64,000 nucleotides of DNA from Cryphonectria parasitica EP155 (taxonomy: Eukaryota > Ascomycota > Sordariomycetes > Diaporthales > Cryphonectriaceae): the NCBI RefSeq assembly GCF_011745365.1, contig NW_024468911.1:1544759-1608758 (forward strand). Direction: 5' to 3'. The notes under the pieces were generated by a model, which saw nothing but the letters and a program-made list of their open reading frames with translations, was not told the DNA's origin and searched no databases. The position numbers were made by a program, and so were the translations under genes. Position 1 is the first letter of the stretch. Every line of letters begins with the position of its first letter. Below are positions 15,361 through 25,921 of the stretch, piece after piece.

Positions 15361-17922
15361 GGCTGAGGATGCCCGACCAGCTATTGCACTATTGAAAGGG
15401 GCTTTGTCATACAGGCGGAAAGCTCAAGCACTTTGGCCCTTCACCAAAGGCAACGAACATGCTTGGATGTATACGACTACAGATGCTAAATTTTTAAGGG
15501 GCTACGTGGTCTATATGCACGCAAGGCTGCTGAGGTAACATGACCGCCACAGCAATTTCAGCCAGAATACGGCTGAAAACGCGTTCAGCTCGTCTCACTG
15601 CATGATAGATTGCATACTAAACTAAAATGGGATTCATTGGGCGCCGTACAAGCAAGGAGATGCGCAAGAGCAGCAGGTGGCTGCCCGCTCACTGGATAGG
15701 AAGCACGACCACGCTGCGTTATCAACCCCACATATCGTCGCAATTGTCACCAGCTGCAGCCGGCTTTGCTTCCTCCTCCCTCCCCCAACCATTTGACCTA
15801 TGACGTTCCCCGATCTTCTACTATGGTAGTATCATCAGCTTTCGACTCAGTCATCGTGTCGAATACCTGCATTTACCCTTGTGAAGGGTGGGGGGACTAA
15901 AGGGAAAGGGGAAAAGAGACGAAACTGGAGTAAAATTCATTGCAGGTGATATTCGGTGCTAAATGATGATTTGTGAACCTTCATAAATTCTTTGTCTTTT
16001 TAACGATTATCTCAGCCAGCCTGGCGATAAGAAAAGTTTAACACCTAGGGAGTCTCAGATAAGAGGGATGCAATGCTCTCACATGAATAAGAAAGATGTC
16101 GTTCAATGTTGAAGGTGTGATGGTTGGTCAAGTATCTTGTCGCTTTTCCCTCACATTATAATTGTCGGGGTTTTTCAATTCATGCTCGATTCAGCTATCC
16201 AGCCCTTACCCAGCGTAGTCTTACTGTATGAGTGTGTAATTTATGTGGGTAAATGCTTCGCTTCTGCCTCCTTTTGTATTAACATAGCGGAGAATCGTTG
16301 CTCAATCGCGTCACCGAGTCCTTGTGCAGGATAGACATTTGCAGAAATTGGCAGGAGAACTTCGTTGCGCTGCGGATTTGTTCCCTCTCTGCGAGGAACT
16401 CGGCCCAGATCCCTGCATCTCCTCGTGGGCGGACCTACAGATGAGGAAGTCAGTTCACAGGCAATCAAGTCTTGAAAGAAACTTCAGGCTCTCATTCTGC
16501 GTTCCATGCACTATGCTCGAATGCATGATTCGGCACAATTCAACGAAAATTCTGTCTGCCGGCAGGCTCATCAGGTGGCAATCTACCGGTCCACGTGCGA
16601 TGAGATGCAAAGCCACACCTCCAAAAAGTGGCAGGGTGAATTGATCACACACCTACTCGGCTAGGGGGCCACCCACCCCCCTCCCTCCACTTCCCGTGTA
16701 ATCTCCAGTGCCACAGTAATATTTGCATAACGTAAGTCATCGAGTTCTTCAAGGAAAGAAAAGAGAATGTGACTTCAGCTCCGGAAGGTTCAGTGAGCCG
16801 GCAGTGAGATGCAGATCTGTGCAGGGCTAGCTCGCTCCTTTTGAGGGTGTAGAACGAATTAAAGAAAAGGCAGGTGACGACACGGGGACAGCTCTGCAAT
16901 GACTTGCATTAGGGACAGGCGGGCGATGTCTAAGCGTCGAAGTACGTAAGCCACGATTGGCGTGCATAATCACGCCTTTCGCCCATGCGTTTGCGTATAC
17001 CTTTGAAAAGGGTGTTGCGACGATACCCGTGGCCTGTTATAAGTCTGGAAATGGAAACTGGTCCACCAAAAAGAACATGGGCTCGATGGAGTGATATCAA
17101 TGGAAAAGCAGCAAATTTCTTGATAGAATTTCAATTTTTCAAGGACCATAGTCGTCATGGTGCATGCTACCAAACGATCCTGAGGGCGAGGAAATCTGAC
17201 ATTTTTGTATTGCCTCGACCGCAACCGACTAGACCGCCAAGTTGACTGTTAACAAATTAAATGAATCATGTCTTGAACGCACAACACTTAAAAGACCGAT
17301 TCTTTTCTATTTACTCCAAAGGCGATATCCTTGAGGTCATAAGCCTTTATTATATAGCAGGTTCATACCACCTCATGTGCTATTAGTAGAACGTGGAACC
17401 CCTTCCCCCCCCCCTCCCTCCCCTCCCCCATGTCATCACGAATCCAGGCCCAGGTGCCATGACCCAACCTATACAGACCCTGCCCATACCTCCGCTTTGA
17501 TCTACCAAGGAAGATGTCCTCGTGTAAGGAAATGACCCGCCCATCTGCATGTCTTTCGCCGCTTTTCACCTGATATCGTCCACCCGCCGATCATCTTCCC
17601 TATGCGGGGAACTATTAGGCCTCAGATGGCTCTTATTCGACGCCGTGACCGTACGTGATAGCGGTCTGCAGATACGTTCGAAGGGGTCAAGTGTAATTAC
17701 CGCAATGACCGGGGACGAATGTTGGATGCTCGGATGGCCCAGGATCTTGATGAGTGGGGGGGAGAGAGAGGGGACGGGGAGATTGTTGTTCTCCTCCTGT
17801 GTGTATATAAGGAAGTCCTCATGCCCTCAGGTATAGCCCAATCATTGTCCAAGTCGAACACCGCCAGAACACCTCCCCTCTTTCTCACACTTTGAGAATA
17901 TCCTGGCTCGGTGGTGTTTATC
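15361..17922. other. Intergenic region, CorA-like gene to GH43 gene
   Basis: About 2.5 kb without a supported gene. Short open frames on both strands have no family resemblance. It holds G-rich (about 15888-15910) and C-rich (about 17401-17430) tracts. The right end is the GH43 promoter. Confidence 0.5.
17804..17810 (+). promoter_or_regulatory. Probable TATA box of the GH43 gene
   Basis: A TATATAA sequence lies about 113 nt upstream of the GH43 start codon. The distance fits a fungal TATA element with a short leader, and TATA promoters are common on inducible secreted-enzyme genes. It is inferred from sequence and position only. Confidence 0.45.
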
Positions 17923-19038
17923 ATGTGGCCTATTCGGACTGCCCTCCTCCAACTCCTGGCCTTGAGTGCCACGGTGTTTGGCTACCCTAATCCTGAGCCC
18001 TGTACTGGAAGCTGTTTTGCCCAAGACCCAGCGCTCATCCAGCGTGCTTCTGACGGGGTCTACTTCCGCTTCAATACTGATACCTACATCGACATCTACA
18101 AGTCGACTGGGGATGTTTCCGGTCCTTGGGAGAACGTTGGCAATGTCCTGCCTAATGGCAGTATTATAGACATAGTTGAGGGTGAAGGGCTATGGGTATG
18201 TCATGAACAGTTTTTTTATCAACAATAAGGTTACAACTAACAGTAGATCAAAAGGCACCAATGGTGATCGAGGTGAATGGCACGTACATCCTGTACTACA
18301 GCGTATCATCACTCGGCAGCCAGGACTCGGCCATCGGCTACGCAACAAGCACAACCTTGGAGGCGGGGTCATGGGTTGACCACGGCTCCACAGGCGTTGA
18401 GTCAGTGGACGGGAGTCTCTACAACGCCATCGACCCAACTATGATCCTGGTCGATGATACATACTACCTCTCGTTCGGCTCCTACTGGGAGAACATCTTC
18501 CTGGTGGCCTTCGACTCGAACGCAGAGACGGTGGCCGACCTGGCCGACGCCGAGCAGGTCATCTACCAACCAGCGGGCACTCACGAGGTCGAGGCTAGCT
18601 TTCCGTATTACTATGACGGATACTACTACGAGTTCTGGAGCGAGGGCCAGGCCAACAGGTATGACACGGACAAGCCAGCGGCGGGAGGCGAGTACAAGAT
18701 CCGAGCCTGCAGGAGCTCGGCTCTGCAGGGTCCGTACACGGATGAGAACGGGACGAGCTGCCTGGACGGTGGCGGCAACTATATCCTGGAGAGCCACGAT
18801 TATGTCTACGGACCAGGAGCACAGGGTATCTTTGATGATCCCACCTATGGTATCATCCTGTATTACCGATACGGTGAGCTAATCTCTTCTTTTGTTTTTG
18901 GTTCATTTCAGTCAAAGTAAAGCTCGATGAAATACTAATTTGTATACTCTAGTCAACACCACAATTGGATATGCTGTTGAGGATTACCAATGGGGCTGGA
19001 ACGTCATCGATTGGGTAGACGGATGGCCAACACTCTAA
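17923..19038 (+). CDS. Secreted GH43 family glycosidase (arabinan endo-1,5-alpha-L-arabinanase-like)
   Basis: Probable plant cell-wall enzyme that hydrolyses arabinan or arabinose-bearing side chains outside the cell. Exons 17923-18195, 18255-18873 and 18953-19038; 325 aa, normal for a single-domain GH43. The N-terminus is a clear signal peptide (hydrophobic core ALLQLLALSATVFG, cleavage near residue 20). The three GH43 acidic residues are visible: Asp35 (AQDPALI, base), Asp151 (AIDPTMI, pKa modulator) and Glu204 (HEVEAS, acid). The motif after intron 1 reads LWAPMV, matching the family LWAP blade, but this needs an unusual AAG acceptor at 18254; the alternative TAG acceptor at 18246 breaks the frame. 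A TATA box lies upstream. The final ten residues (WNVIDWVDGWPTL) match the usual five-blade closure. Confidence 0.88.
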
Positions 19039-20439
19039 GAACAGACAGTTATGCATAGCGATTCTAGGCATAATTTTCTGTGGTAACGATATGAGTAATG
19101 TCTACTTATTCTGGACGATAGAATCATCTTCTAGATAGAGATAGCGCTACAGATGATAATGGAATGCCTCGCATACTTCATGTTTTGAGTACCGTCTCGG
19201 TCATGTTCTACTATAATCATCCCTCGCGAGCTTGAATATGTGCTATTCTGTATTCGTCTTACTATTTATGGCTTGCGGCCAAGGATCACACCCGAGACCG
19301 TGATGAGAAAACACTTGCCTCGAGGAGTAATCAATTTCCAACGTCTGGAAAGGGATGTTTGGTGACACTCCAAAATAATTCCGCATTGATTGTTTCTTGA
19401 ACAAATCTTTTGCTATCGACGAGCCTGCTATAAGTCAAAGTCTCCCTGCTGATGAGTTTGTTGGTCTCATCAAATCCCAGAGCTACATGCTTCGCTCCGT
19501 CCGTCTAAAAGAAGTGCAATAATAATCATCAGCGCTCATCACAGTGGCCAGCCACGTGGTGCAGCGCCTCACAACAAGCAGTCGATAGTCGTCAAAGAGC
19601 AAGAAAATGCACGATTTCTGTTTGAAAGCCTCCTCGCCAACATGTTGAATAACGGCGGAATATATACGGCATTATAGAGCCAAGCATCGACGTCGAGACC
19701 GGAGAAATAGCGGCGGCCCGGACCGCCTACCTCCTAGGCTGCATGCTGCATCCTGCATGGGCTTGGCAATTGTTTCAGTTCAGGGCTCAATTTGGAAGAA
19801 GTAGATGACACCTAGATGAGCCATGGAAATCCACTGCCACAAAGGCGAGGACTCCTCCAGCCCGAGGGGGGGAAAAGGGAAGGAAAATAGAGCGAACATT
19901 GCAGCATGCGTCTCCTCATCAGTTTCCGTATTCATTGGCCTCGTATGTCTGTCTCTTGTCCACTCCTAGCACCATGAGTTTGTAGACACAATGTACAGTT
20001 CGGAAGAATTGCGATGTGAGCTAGACTTCTGGGGATCGTCGGCTCGAGATCCAGCTACCAGAACGGGAAATTTCCTTCGGGATCGCGTGCATGGAGTGGG
20101 CGGAAGCGCGGGAGGCCTTCTTGGCGAGCGGGGCCGTGAAGATCGTCAGGTGAGTTTAATTTGACGTCTTTTTTGATTTATCTCATTTCGGATCCTCTTG
20201 AATGACTTCCAGTTCCATTACTTGTGTGTATGTGAGGCCATGCTAAAAGAACGATGCTTGCTTTGTAAACGCTCTCGTCGAGTATCCATTTCAAGCCACC
20301 AAAAACCAGAATTCCTTAATACAAATGTCTATTTTGAATGCTCAACGTGACTTATAAACTCCTGACTAAACGCTGTCCTAATTGTATGGTGCCCCAAATC
20401 CAAAGAAATACGCAAAGCAACTCGCACACCACAAACCCT
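19039..20439. other. Intergenic region with a possible SDR exon relic
   Basis: Mostly featureless. At 20082-20149 one frame reads like the second helix and strand of an SDR (AREAFLASGAVKIV) and is followed by a GTGAGT donor, but the preceding glycine-rich residues are in another frame and no downstream exon is seen. I read it as a possible dead fragment. Confidence 0.3.
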
Positions 20440-21311
20440 TCAAATACCCACAGGTTCACCCCGCTTGAACCTGTGGATGATGTCCTCCCTCTCGTCCTCC
20501 GGCAACACGCTCGTCCGCGCCAGGATGGTTATGATCCCGGGCGGCTTGAGGGGCGGTGGCTTGACGTGCGCCTCAAGGCCGTCGGAAGCACAGAGCCAGC
20601 AGGGCGACTCTGGAGAAGGGCGTGTTTCGGGCGGGCTGGGAAGAGACTCAGCCTCGGGGTCTGCTGTTGGTTCGGACACAGCAGCCCGCGACCCAGCCTC
20701 CTCCTCCTCCTCCTCCTCCTCCTCCTCCTCCTCCTTCTCGAGAGCCGCCTCGAGCTGGAGCAAGATCGACATCTGCCGGTGGTAGACCAGCGCCGCCACC
20801 GCTTCCTCGGACCTGGCCAGCTTCTCCACCTCAGCGAGGGTGAGAGAGAAGCTGGCCACCGGTTGGAACGAGAAGCAAGCCGGGTTGAGAAGGCTTGCGT
20901 TCCCGCCGGTCGGCACAACGGACGGAGGCGGGGCTGCGTCTCCCGCTCGTGGCGGGGATGCCCGGATGCCGGGACGGGCCGTCGCCCCGAGGCACGAAGA
21001 AGGGACGAAGTCTCTGGCGGCCACGTCGAGGTTACTAGGCCCTGGGCGGCTGGGGCCGAGGGGCAGTGGAGCGCTGCCACTGCTGTCCACGAGCGAGGGC
21101 GGCGTGGAGGGAGGAGAGGTGCCCACGGTCGCGTCATCCGTGCCCTCTCCTCTGGGACTTTGGAGGAGGACGGCTTCGACCGGGGCGAAGGGTCGGACGG
21201 AGGGGTTCTATTTGTGTTCCCTCTCGTGTTAGTATGAGACTTACGGCACATAGAATTACACGGCTGTGAGGAACAATATTATCGTACCCAGATCGACGTA
21301 GGGGCGTCCAT
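20440..21311 (-). CDS. Unrecognised protein with a poly-Glu run
   Basis: I do not recognise this protein. The model has two exons: 21311-21288 (only eight codons, MDAPTSIW) and 21207-20440, giving 263 aa. The 80-nt intron has a GTACGA donor, a perfect TACTAAC branch point and a TAG acceptor, which is the main reason to believe this strand. The product is Pro/Ser-rich in its first half, has a predicted helix at about 120-155 (TLAEVEKLARSEEAVAALVY), a run of 12 Glu at about 170, and a charged conserved-looking tail (LPEDEREDIIHRFKRGEP). A longer open frame on the plus strand lacks any intron signals or family match and looks like a GC-rich shadow. No TM segment or signal peptide. Confidence 0.55.
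20697..20733. repeat. CTC/GAG trinucleotide run inside the unrecognised gene
   Basis: About twelve uninterrupted CTC units on the plus strand, read as GAG (Glu) on the coding minus strand. They form the acidic run of the neighbouring protein and are probably length-variable between strains. Confidence 0.8.
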
Positions 21312-21639
21312 GTCTACGCCTCACTTTCTTCCGTTGGAAAAAAAGGAGAAGAAAAAAAAAGGAAAAAAAAGGGTCGAAAAGAGCGTCCTAGGATAGGGCA
21401 AGAAGGAAGTGAAAGTGTTGAGGCTCTGTCCTAGTCCGCTAGAAACTTCCACAATTTGTCGTGACCGGGGAACTCTTGGCCAAGCGCAGAGAGAGGATTG
21501 GTAAGTGTAGAGATTTCTATCAAGGGGAGAGAGTTTGAAGGTGGGTTATGGCCGCATATTATATAGATATCCAGGAGGGCACATTTTGCTCTAGATGTGC
21601 ATGTTTGCCTTCTTAGCGTGCAAACATTGACGTCTGGTA

Positions 21640-22700
21640 ACCTCATTTGACGAAGTCTAGCAGTGATTTATTGACAACATCATGGTCCTAGGGCACTGCT
21701 AGGATATAGTAGCCTAGCGCACTAGGACATCTAGGTGGAAGTTCTAAGTTGTCGAGGCCATGGACAAGTCCCTTGATGAGAGAAACACAACTCTACGTAG
21801 AGTACTTTAGCTAAGGATGTCTGATCCTTATGACTCAATGGGACCCTGGAAAGATTCAGTTAGGTCTTAGGATATTTAGTCGAGATTCTTGGGTTTTCTG
21901 GCTCTCCCTCATGGAAGATGTTTCGAGTGTTCTCGAGGCTGTTGTTGTACAGCCTCGCAGGAGGCGCGAGGCTATGACGAGTATTAGGTGTGATCACGAG
22001 ACCAGCCCGACGGACTTCAAACGTACTTACTCTAGGGTAATCATCTAGCTCAAGCAGAACCCCGGTAGATGCCACAGTAACTATGGGAAAGCATACGTTC
22101 TTCGAGACACTAAAAACATGCACCGTCACTAGGCATCTGCTGTGACATAGCACCAAGTATCGTCATTCTCCGCCAACGCGATGAAGTTGAGATAAAAGAT
22201 GAGACTGAGACCATCCATGTTGTCAAGATAGACCACAATCTAAAGATTCATCCGCACTACATACCTAGTAGCTAAAACCAATGTATACTCTGCGATGAAG
22301 ACAGGCCAGGGCACAATTGGCGTGCCTAGTGCAACTCGAGAAGAAGCACTAGGTAGTCCTAGCTGGGTGTGCATAGAGTAAGTATCTCCTGTAGGTCGTA
22401 TCCGGTACTCATAATCTATAGAAGGCCATGACATGTATCAATAGAGTGTTGAGTCTAGGCCCTTGTTGCTCTGATGCAGACTTGACTTGGGTTGGCTCTG
22501 AAGCTTTGATTCCAAAGAAGTCACTGCAACAGTGCGGCACACTAGGGAGTCCCAGTATACAACCTAGAATTTCAAATGGGCAAGGCAGTTACCCTGGTAA
22601 GTAAAGTGAGCACTGCTCTTCACTGGTTATGGACTGAGTACAGTAGGCTTGTATCTACATGCACATGCCAAGGCAGATCAACCATCAAGCGGCAGTATGA
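21640..22700 (+). mobile_element. Decayed Ty1/copia-like retrotransposon fragment (RT end plus RNase H)
   Basis: A region full of stop codons and TA/CTAG motifs, unlike its neighbours. At 22470 a frame opens with the copia RNase H signature SDAD, then GSEALIPKKS and LGSPS, which aligns in order with the SDADWAG...STSGY...LGG.P.SW block. A shifted frame at about 22576-22640 gives VTL...TEYS, like the following VALSSTEAEY box. Upstream, at about 22255-22330, YSAM.TG...IGV.SA resembles the MYAM..TRPDIA..VS end of the copia reverse transcriptase. LTRs, integrase and gag are not seen. The many stops are consistent with RIP-type decay. Assignment rests on short weak matches in the correct order. 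Confidence 0.4.
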
Positions 22701-22908
22701 TTTTGTTTTGGAATTGATAGAACATTTCTCATTGACTGTGTGTGTCTGTCTACTCGTAAAGCAGAGGAAGAGGGAATCTAGTTTTTTTTTCTTCCTGACC
22801 CTTATTGACTCCCTTTGTATCACAGTACATGGAGCAGTTATACGTCAAAATCTGCGAGCCATACGTCCGCAACGTGCCGACACTCCTTTCTTCTCGTCTC
22901 TTGGATCA

Positions 22909-24449
22909 CTACCCCTCCCGGACGACCTTATCGACGGCCTTGGCAAAGTAGTCGACGTTTCGGGTGTTGAGACCGGCCATGCTGATGCGGCCGTTCTTGG
23001 TCATGTAAACGTGATACTGCTCCCTGAGCTTCAGGACCTGGGGCTCGGACAGGCCGGTGAAGCTGAACATGCCGATCTGGTCGGTGATATGGTTCCAGGT
23101 ACCGGGGGTGCCGAGATCCTCGAGTTTGGACCGCAGGGCCTTGCGCATGGTGATGATGCGGCCCGACATGGTCTGCAGGTTCTCCTTCCACTCGGCGAAC
23201 AGTTTCTCATCGTTGAGGACCGTAGAGGCGACGCGGGCGCCATAGATGGGCGGGTTGCTGATCTCGGAGCGCTGCAGGATGGCGAGCTGTGAGGCGACGC
23301 GGGTGGTGGTCTCCTGGGCCGAGGTGCCTGAGGGGGCGGTCACGAAGTGGAAGCAGCCAGCACGCTCGCCGTAGAGGCCAAAGTTCTTGGCGAAGGACTG
23401 GGCCACCAGCAGCTCGAAGCCCTGGTCGACAAAGTAGCGGATGGCGCTGGCGTCGCGGTCCAGGTCGCCCGAGGCGAAGCCCTGGTAGGCGGTGTCAAAG
23501 AAGGGGAAGTGCTTCTTGGAGCGGATGAGCTCGGCAAGCTCGTGCCACTGCGACTCGGTGGGGTCGACACCAGTGGGGTTGTGGGCGCAGGCGTGCAGCA
23601 GGATGATGCTGCCCTCGGGCGCGTCGCCGATGGCCTTCTTCATACCCTCAAAGTCCAGGCCCTTGGTCTTCTTGTCGAAGTAGGGGTACTGGGCAATGGG
23701 GAGGCCGACATTGGTAAAGATCTGGTTGTGGTTGGCCCAGGTCGGGTTGGAGACGTAGACGGTGCGGTTGCCCTTGTAGAACTTGGCGAGGAAAAGGGCA
23801 CCGAGATGACAGGCGCCGGTGCCGGAGATGGTCTGGACAGAGGCGACGCGCTTCTCAGCAAGGGCGGTAGAGGACTTGCCCAGGACGAGCTCAGAGGCCC
23901 TGCTGGTGAAGGAGGCGAGGCCTGCGATGGGGAGGTATTCGTGGTTGAGGTTGGGATCGTTGCGGATAATCTCGTCGGCCTGGTTGTTGGCGGTTGGCAT
24001 TTGTTAGCAAAAAAAGTGGCGTGATGTGATGTTTGTGGTGTGTGACGGGTAATTGTGAAATCTGGGGAAGGGCGGGGTTGGTGGTGAGGGGCCCCAGACA
24101 AATGAATGCACTGCGACGTGTTTTGTTGACCTCTGCAGCTGCACCCAAGAGATGGTTACACAAAAGCATGCTCACTCACTTTCTTCACTACGGGCAGAAC
24201 CCAAGGCTTTGCATTGTCGTCTCGGTAAGCTCCAATTCCCTAGATGACAAGGAAAAGAGGCAGCGCTGGTCAGCTTCAATTCTGTGTCTCTCACGACGTC
24301 ATGGAGAAGGGATGAAAATGCCCCACCAGGTCAATCTTATCAGGGCTCTCATCAGCTCTGTACAGCCTTGCCAGACCAAAGAGTGGATCCTCTGGGGCCT
24401 GGGGGACGGTGTCAGCTGGGAAGCTGGTGGTGAGAACTGGGGTGGCCAT
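22909..24449 (-). CDS. Aspartate aminotransferase, cytosolic type
   Basis: PLP enzyme that interconverts aspartate + 2-oxoglutarate and oxaloacetate + glutamate; it links amino acid and malate-aspartate metabolism. Exons on the minus strand: 24449-24327, 24239-24180 and 23979-22909; 417 aa, the family size. Active-site residues fall almost exactly at their classical positions: Asn195 (HNPTGVDP), Asp223 (FFDTAYQGF), PLP-lysine Lys259 (SFAKNFGLYGERAG), plus the early GIGAYRDDNAKPW motif. I chose the start at 24449 because MATPVLTTSFP begins like cytosolic enzymes and there is no basic presequence. An in-frame ATG at 24626 would add 59 residues of Asn/His/Ser simple sequence encoded by microsatellites; that is probably 5'UTR. 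Corresponds to yeast AAT2. Confidence 0.95.
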
Positions 24450-25921
24450 CTGGTTGGCGATGTTGCGCAGCCTGGTTGTGGGTGTTGAGGGGGAGGAGGA
24501 GGAAGAGGAGGAGGAATTGTGGTGGTGCTGCGTTTGGGTGTGGGGGTGGGTGTTGTTGTTGTTGTTGTGAGGTTGAGGGTCAGTTCGAAGCTGGGTTGGA
24601 GAGAGATTCGAGTCGGAGGCAGGCATAATAATATCGTTCGATTCGAGCTGCCCCAGGATAGGAAGCAGCAGCTGATGTCTTGGTCTGGGGGTCAGAGATG
24701 CCCGTTACTGGGTGCGCAGCTGTGGTACATTTGATATGTACTTGTTTGCTGTGCATTTTAGATGTACAGTACATACCTTTTTGGACAATACGGGGTAGCA
24801 ACGGGGTAGGAACGGGGTCCTGCAGGGGTGCGGGCCGGTCACGGGCTTGCGTTTCTGCGATGTCCCAAGCCAAGCCAAGCCTTCTCTTGTTCCTCTTTTT
24901 ACTCCTCCAGTGAGGGGCAGCGGATTAGTATTACACCACGGTAATGCAGTATCAGGTGAGGAGGGTGTACCCAGGTGGAGGCGGTATCGTCTGTGGATGA
25001 ATGATGCAACAGATCCTTTCCGCCGAAACAGATCAGGCCGCTCGGCAGGCAGGTCCTCTTCCCTCTCTCTCTCTTTTTTTTTTTTTTCTTTTTTGGAATA
25101 ATGCGCAGTGCAGAAAGAAGCAACTGTTTGAGGTTGTGAACCCCGGGCCGTGATACGATATGATGTGATGTGGTAGGGAAAGTGTTCGTCAAGGTTGCTC
25201 GCTGTGTGCTCAGGTGCCTGCTTGGGCGGTCGAGCGGGTAGATAGCTGATGGTTTCAGGGGTATGATTCAGTCGCCAAGTATAATAGCACGAGGGAGAGT
25301 GGGCTTCAGCTGCCGGATAAGGCCGTAATCTGTGATACAATGCAGTTGTGGTCAAGAGAACCGGAGAGGCAGATTATGATGAATGGTGTTGAAATGACAC
25401 TCTGAAAGGCAGGTTTGAGAAGAACATGAACCTCTCTGCTTGAGAGATTACTATGGAGCAGCTACAGCACAGAGGCATGTGATAATGGCTACAGACAGAC
25501 AAGCACCCCCCGCCATTCCCACATTGTGCTATCGTCTCGGTTCACCGGGGTTTATCGCTCAAGTGTTCCCGAGCTCGCCGAGGCAAAAAAGATTCCCGCA
25601 AGCTGACCAGCAGCAGCACGTCATATGAGCAAAAATTGAGCTACAATTCTTCTGCTATGCACCTCCCCAAACTGTTCTCCGAGGCATTTGCACATTTTCA
25701 CTTTGGGAAGCTGAGGCACCTCGTGCTCTTCTTGACGTGATCATTTTTTAAAAGCTGTGCCGGTCACCATTACAGTCCGTCCATCCGTCCGTCCGTCCGT
25801 CCGGTCCATGGCAGGATTTCTGGACAACAATGCAACGATTGGGTAGGACTGGGGTTGTATTGTTTTGAAGCTGCTACTGCTGCAGCACCTGCTGCTGCTG
25901 CTGCTGCTGCTGCTGTTTCTC
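24450..25921. repeat. Intergenic region rich in microsatellites
   Basis: No gene is supported between the aminotransferase and UFE1. It contains a GGA-rich run (about 24487-24515), a GTT run (about 24551-24570), a poly(T) tract (about 25074-25095), a CCGT tetranucleotide run (about 25780-25803) and a CTG run (about 25886-25918) in the UFE1 3'UTR. Open frames crossing it encode only low-complexity sequence. Confidence 0.6.

Noticed and set aside
20338..21237. Long plus-strand open frame opposite the orphan minus-strand gene
   Set aside because: Composition-driven frame across a GC-rich, CTC-repeat region; no family match or splice signals, whereas the minus strand has a perfect branch point, acceptor and a good ATG.
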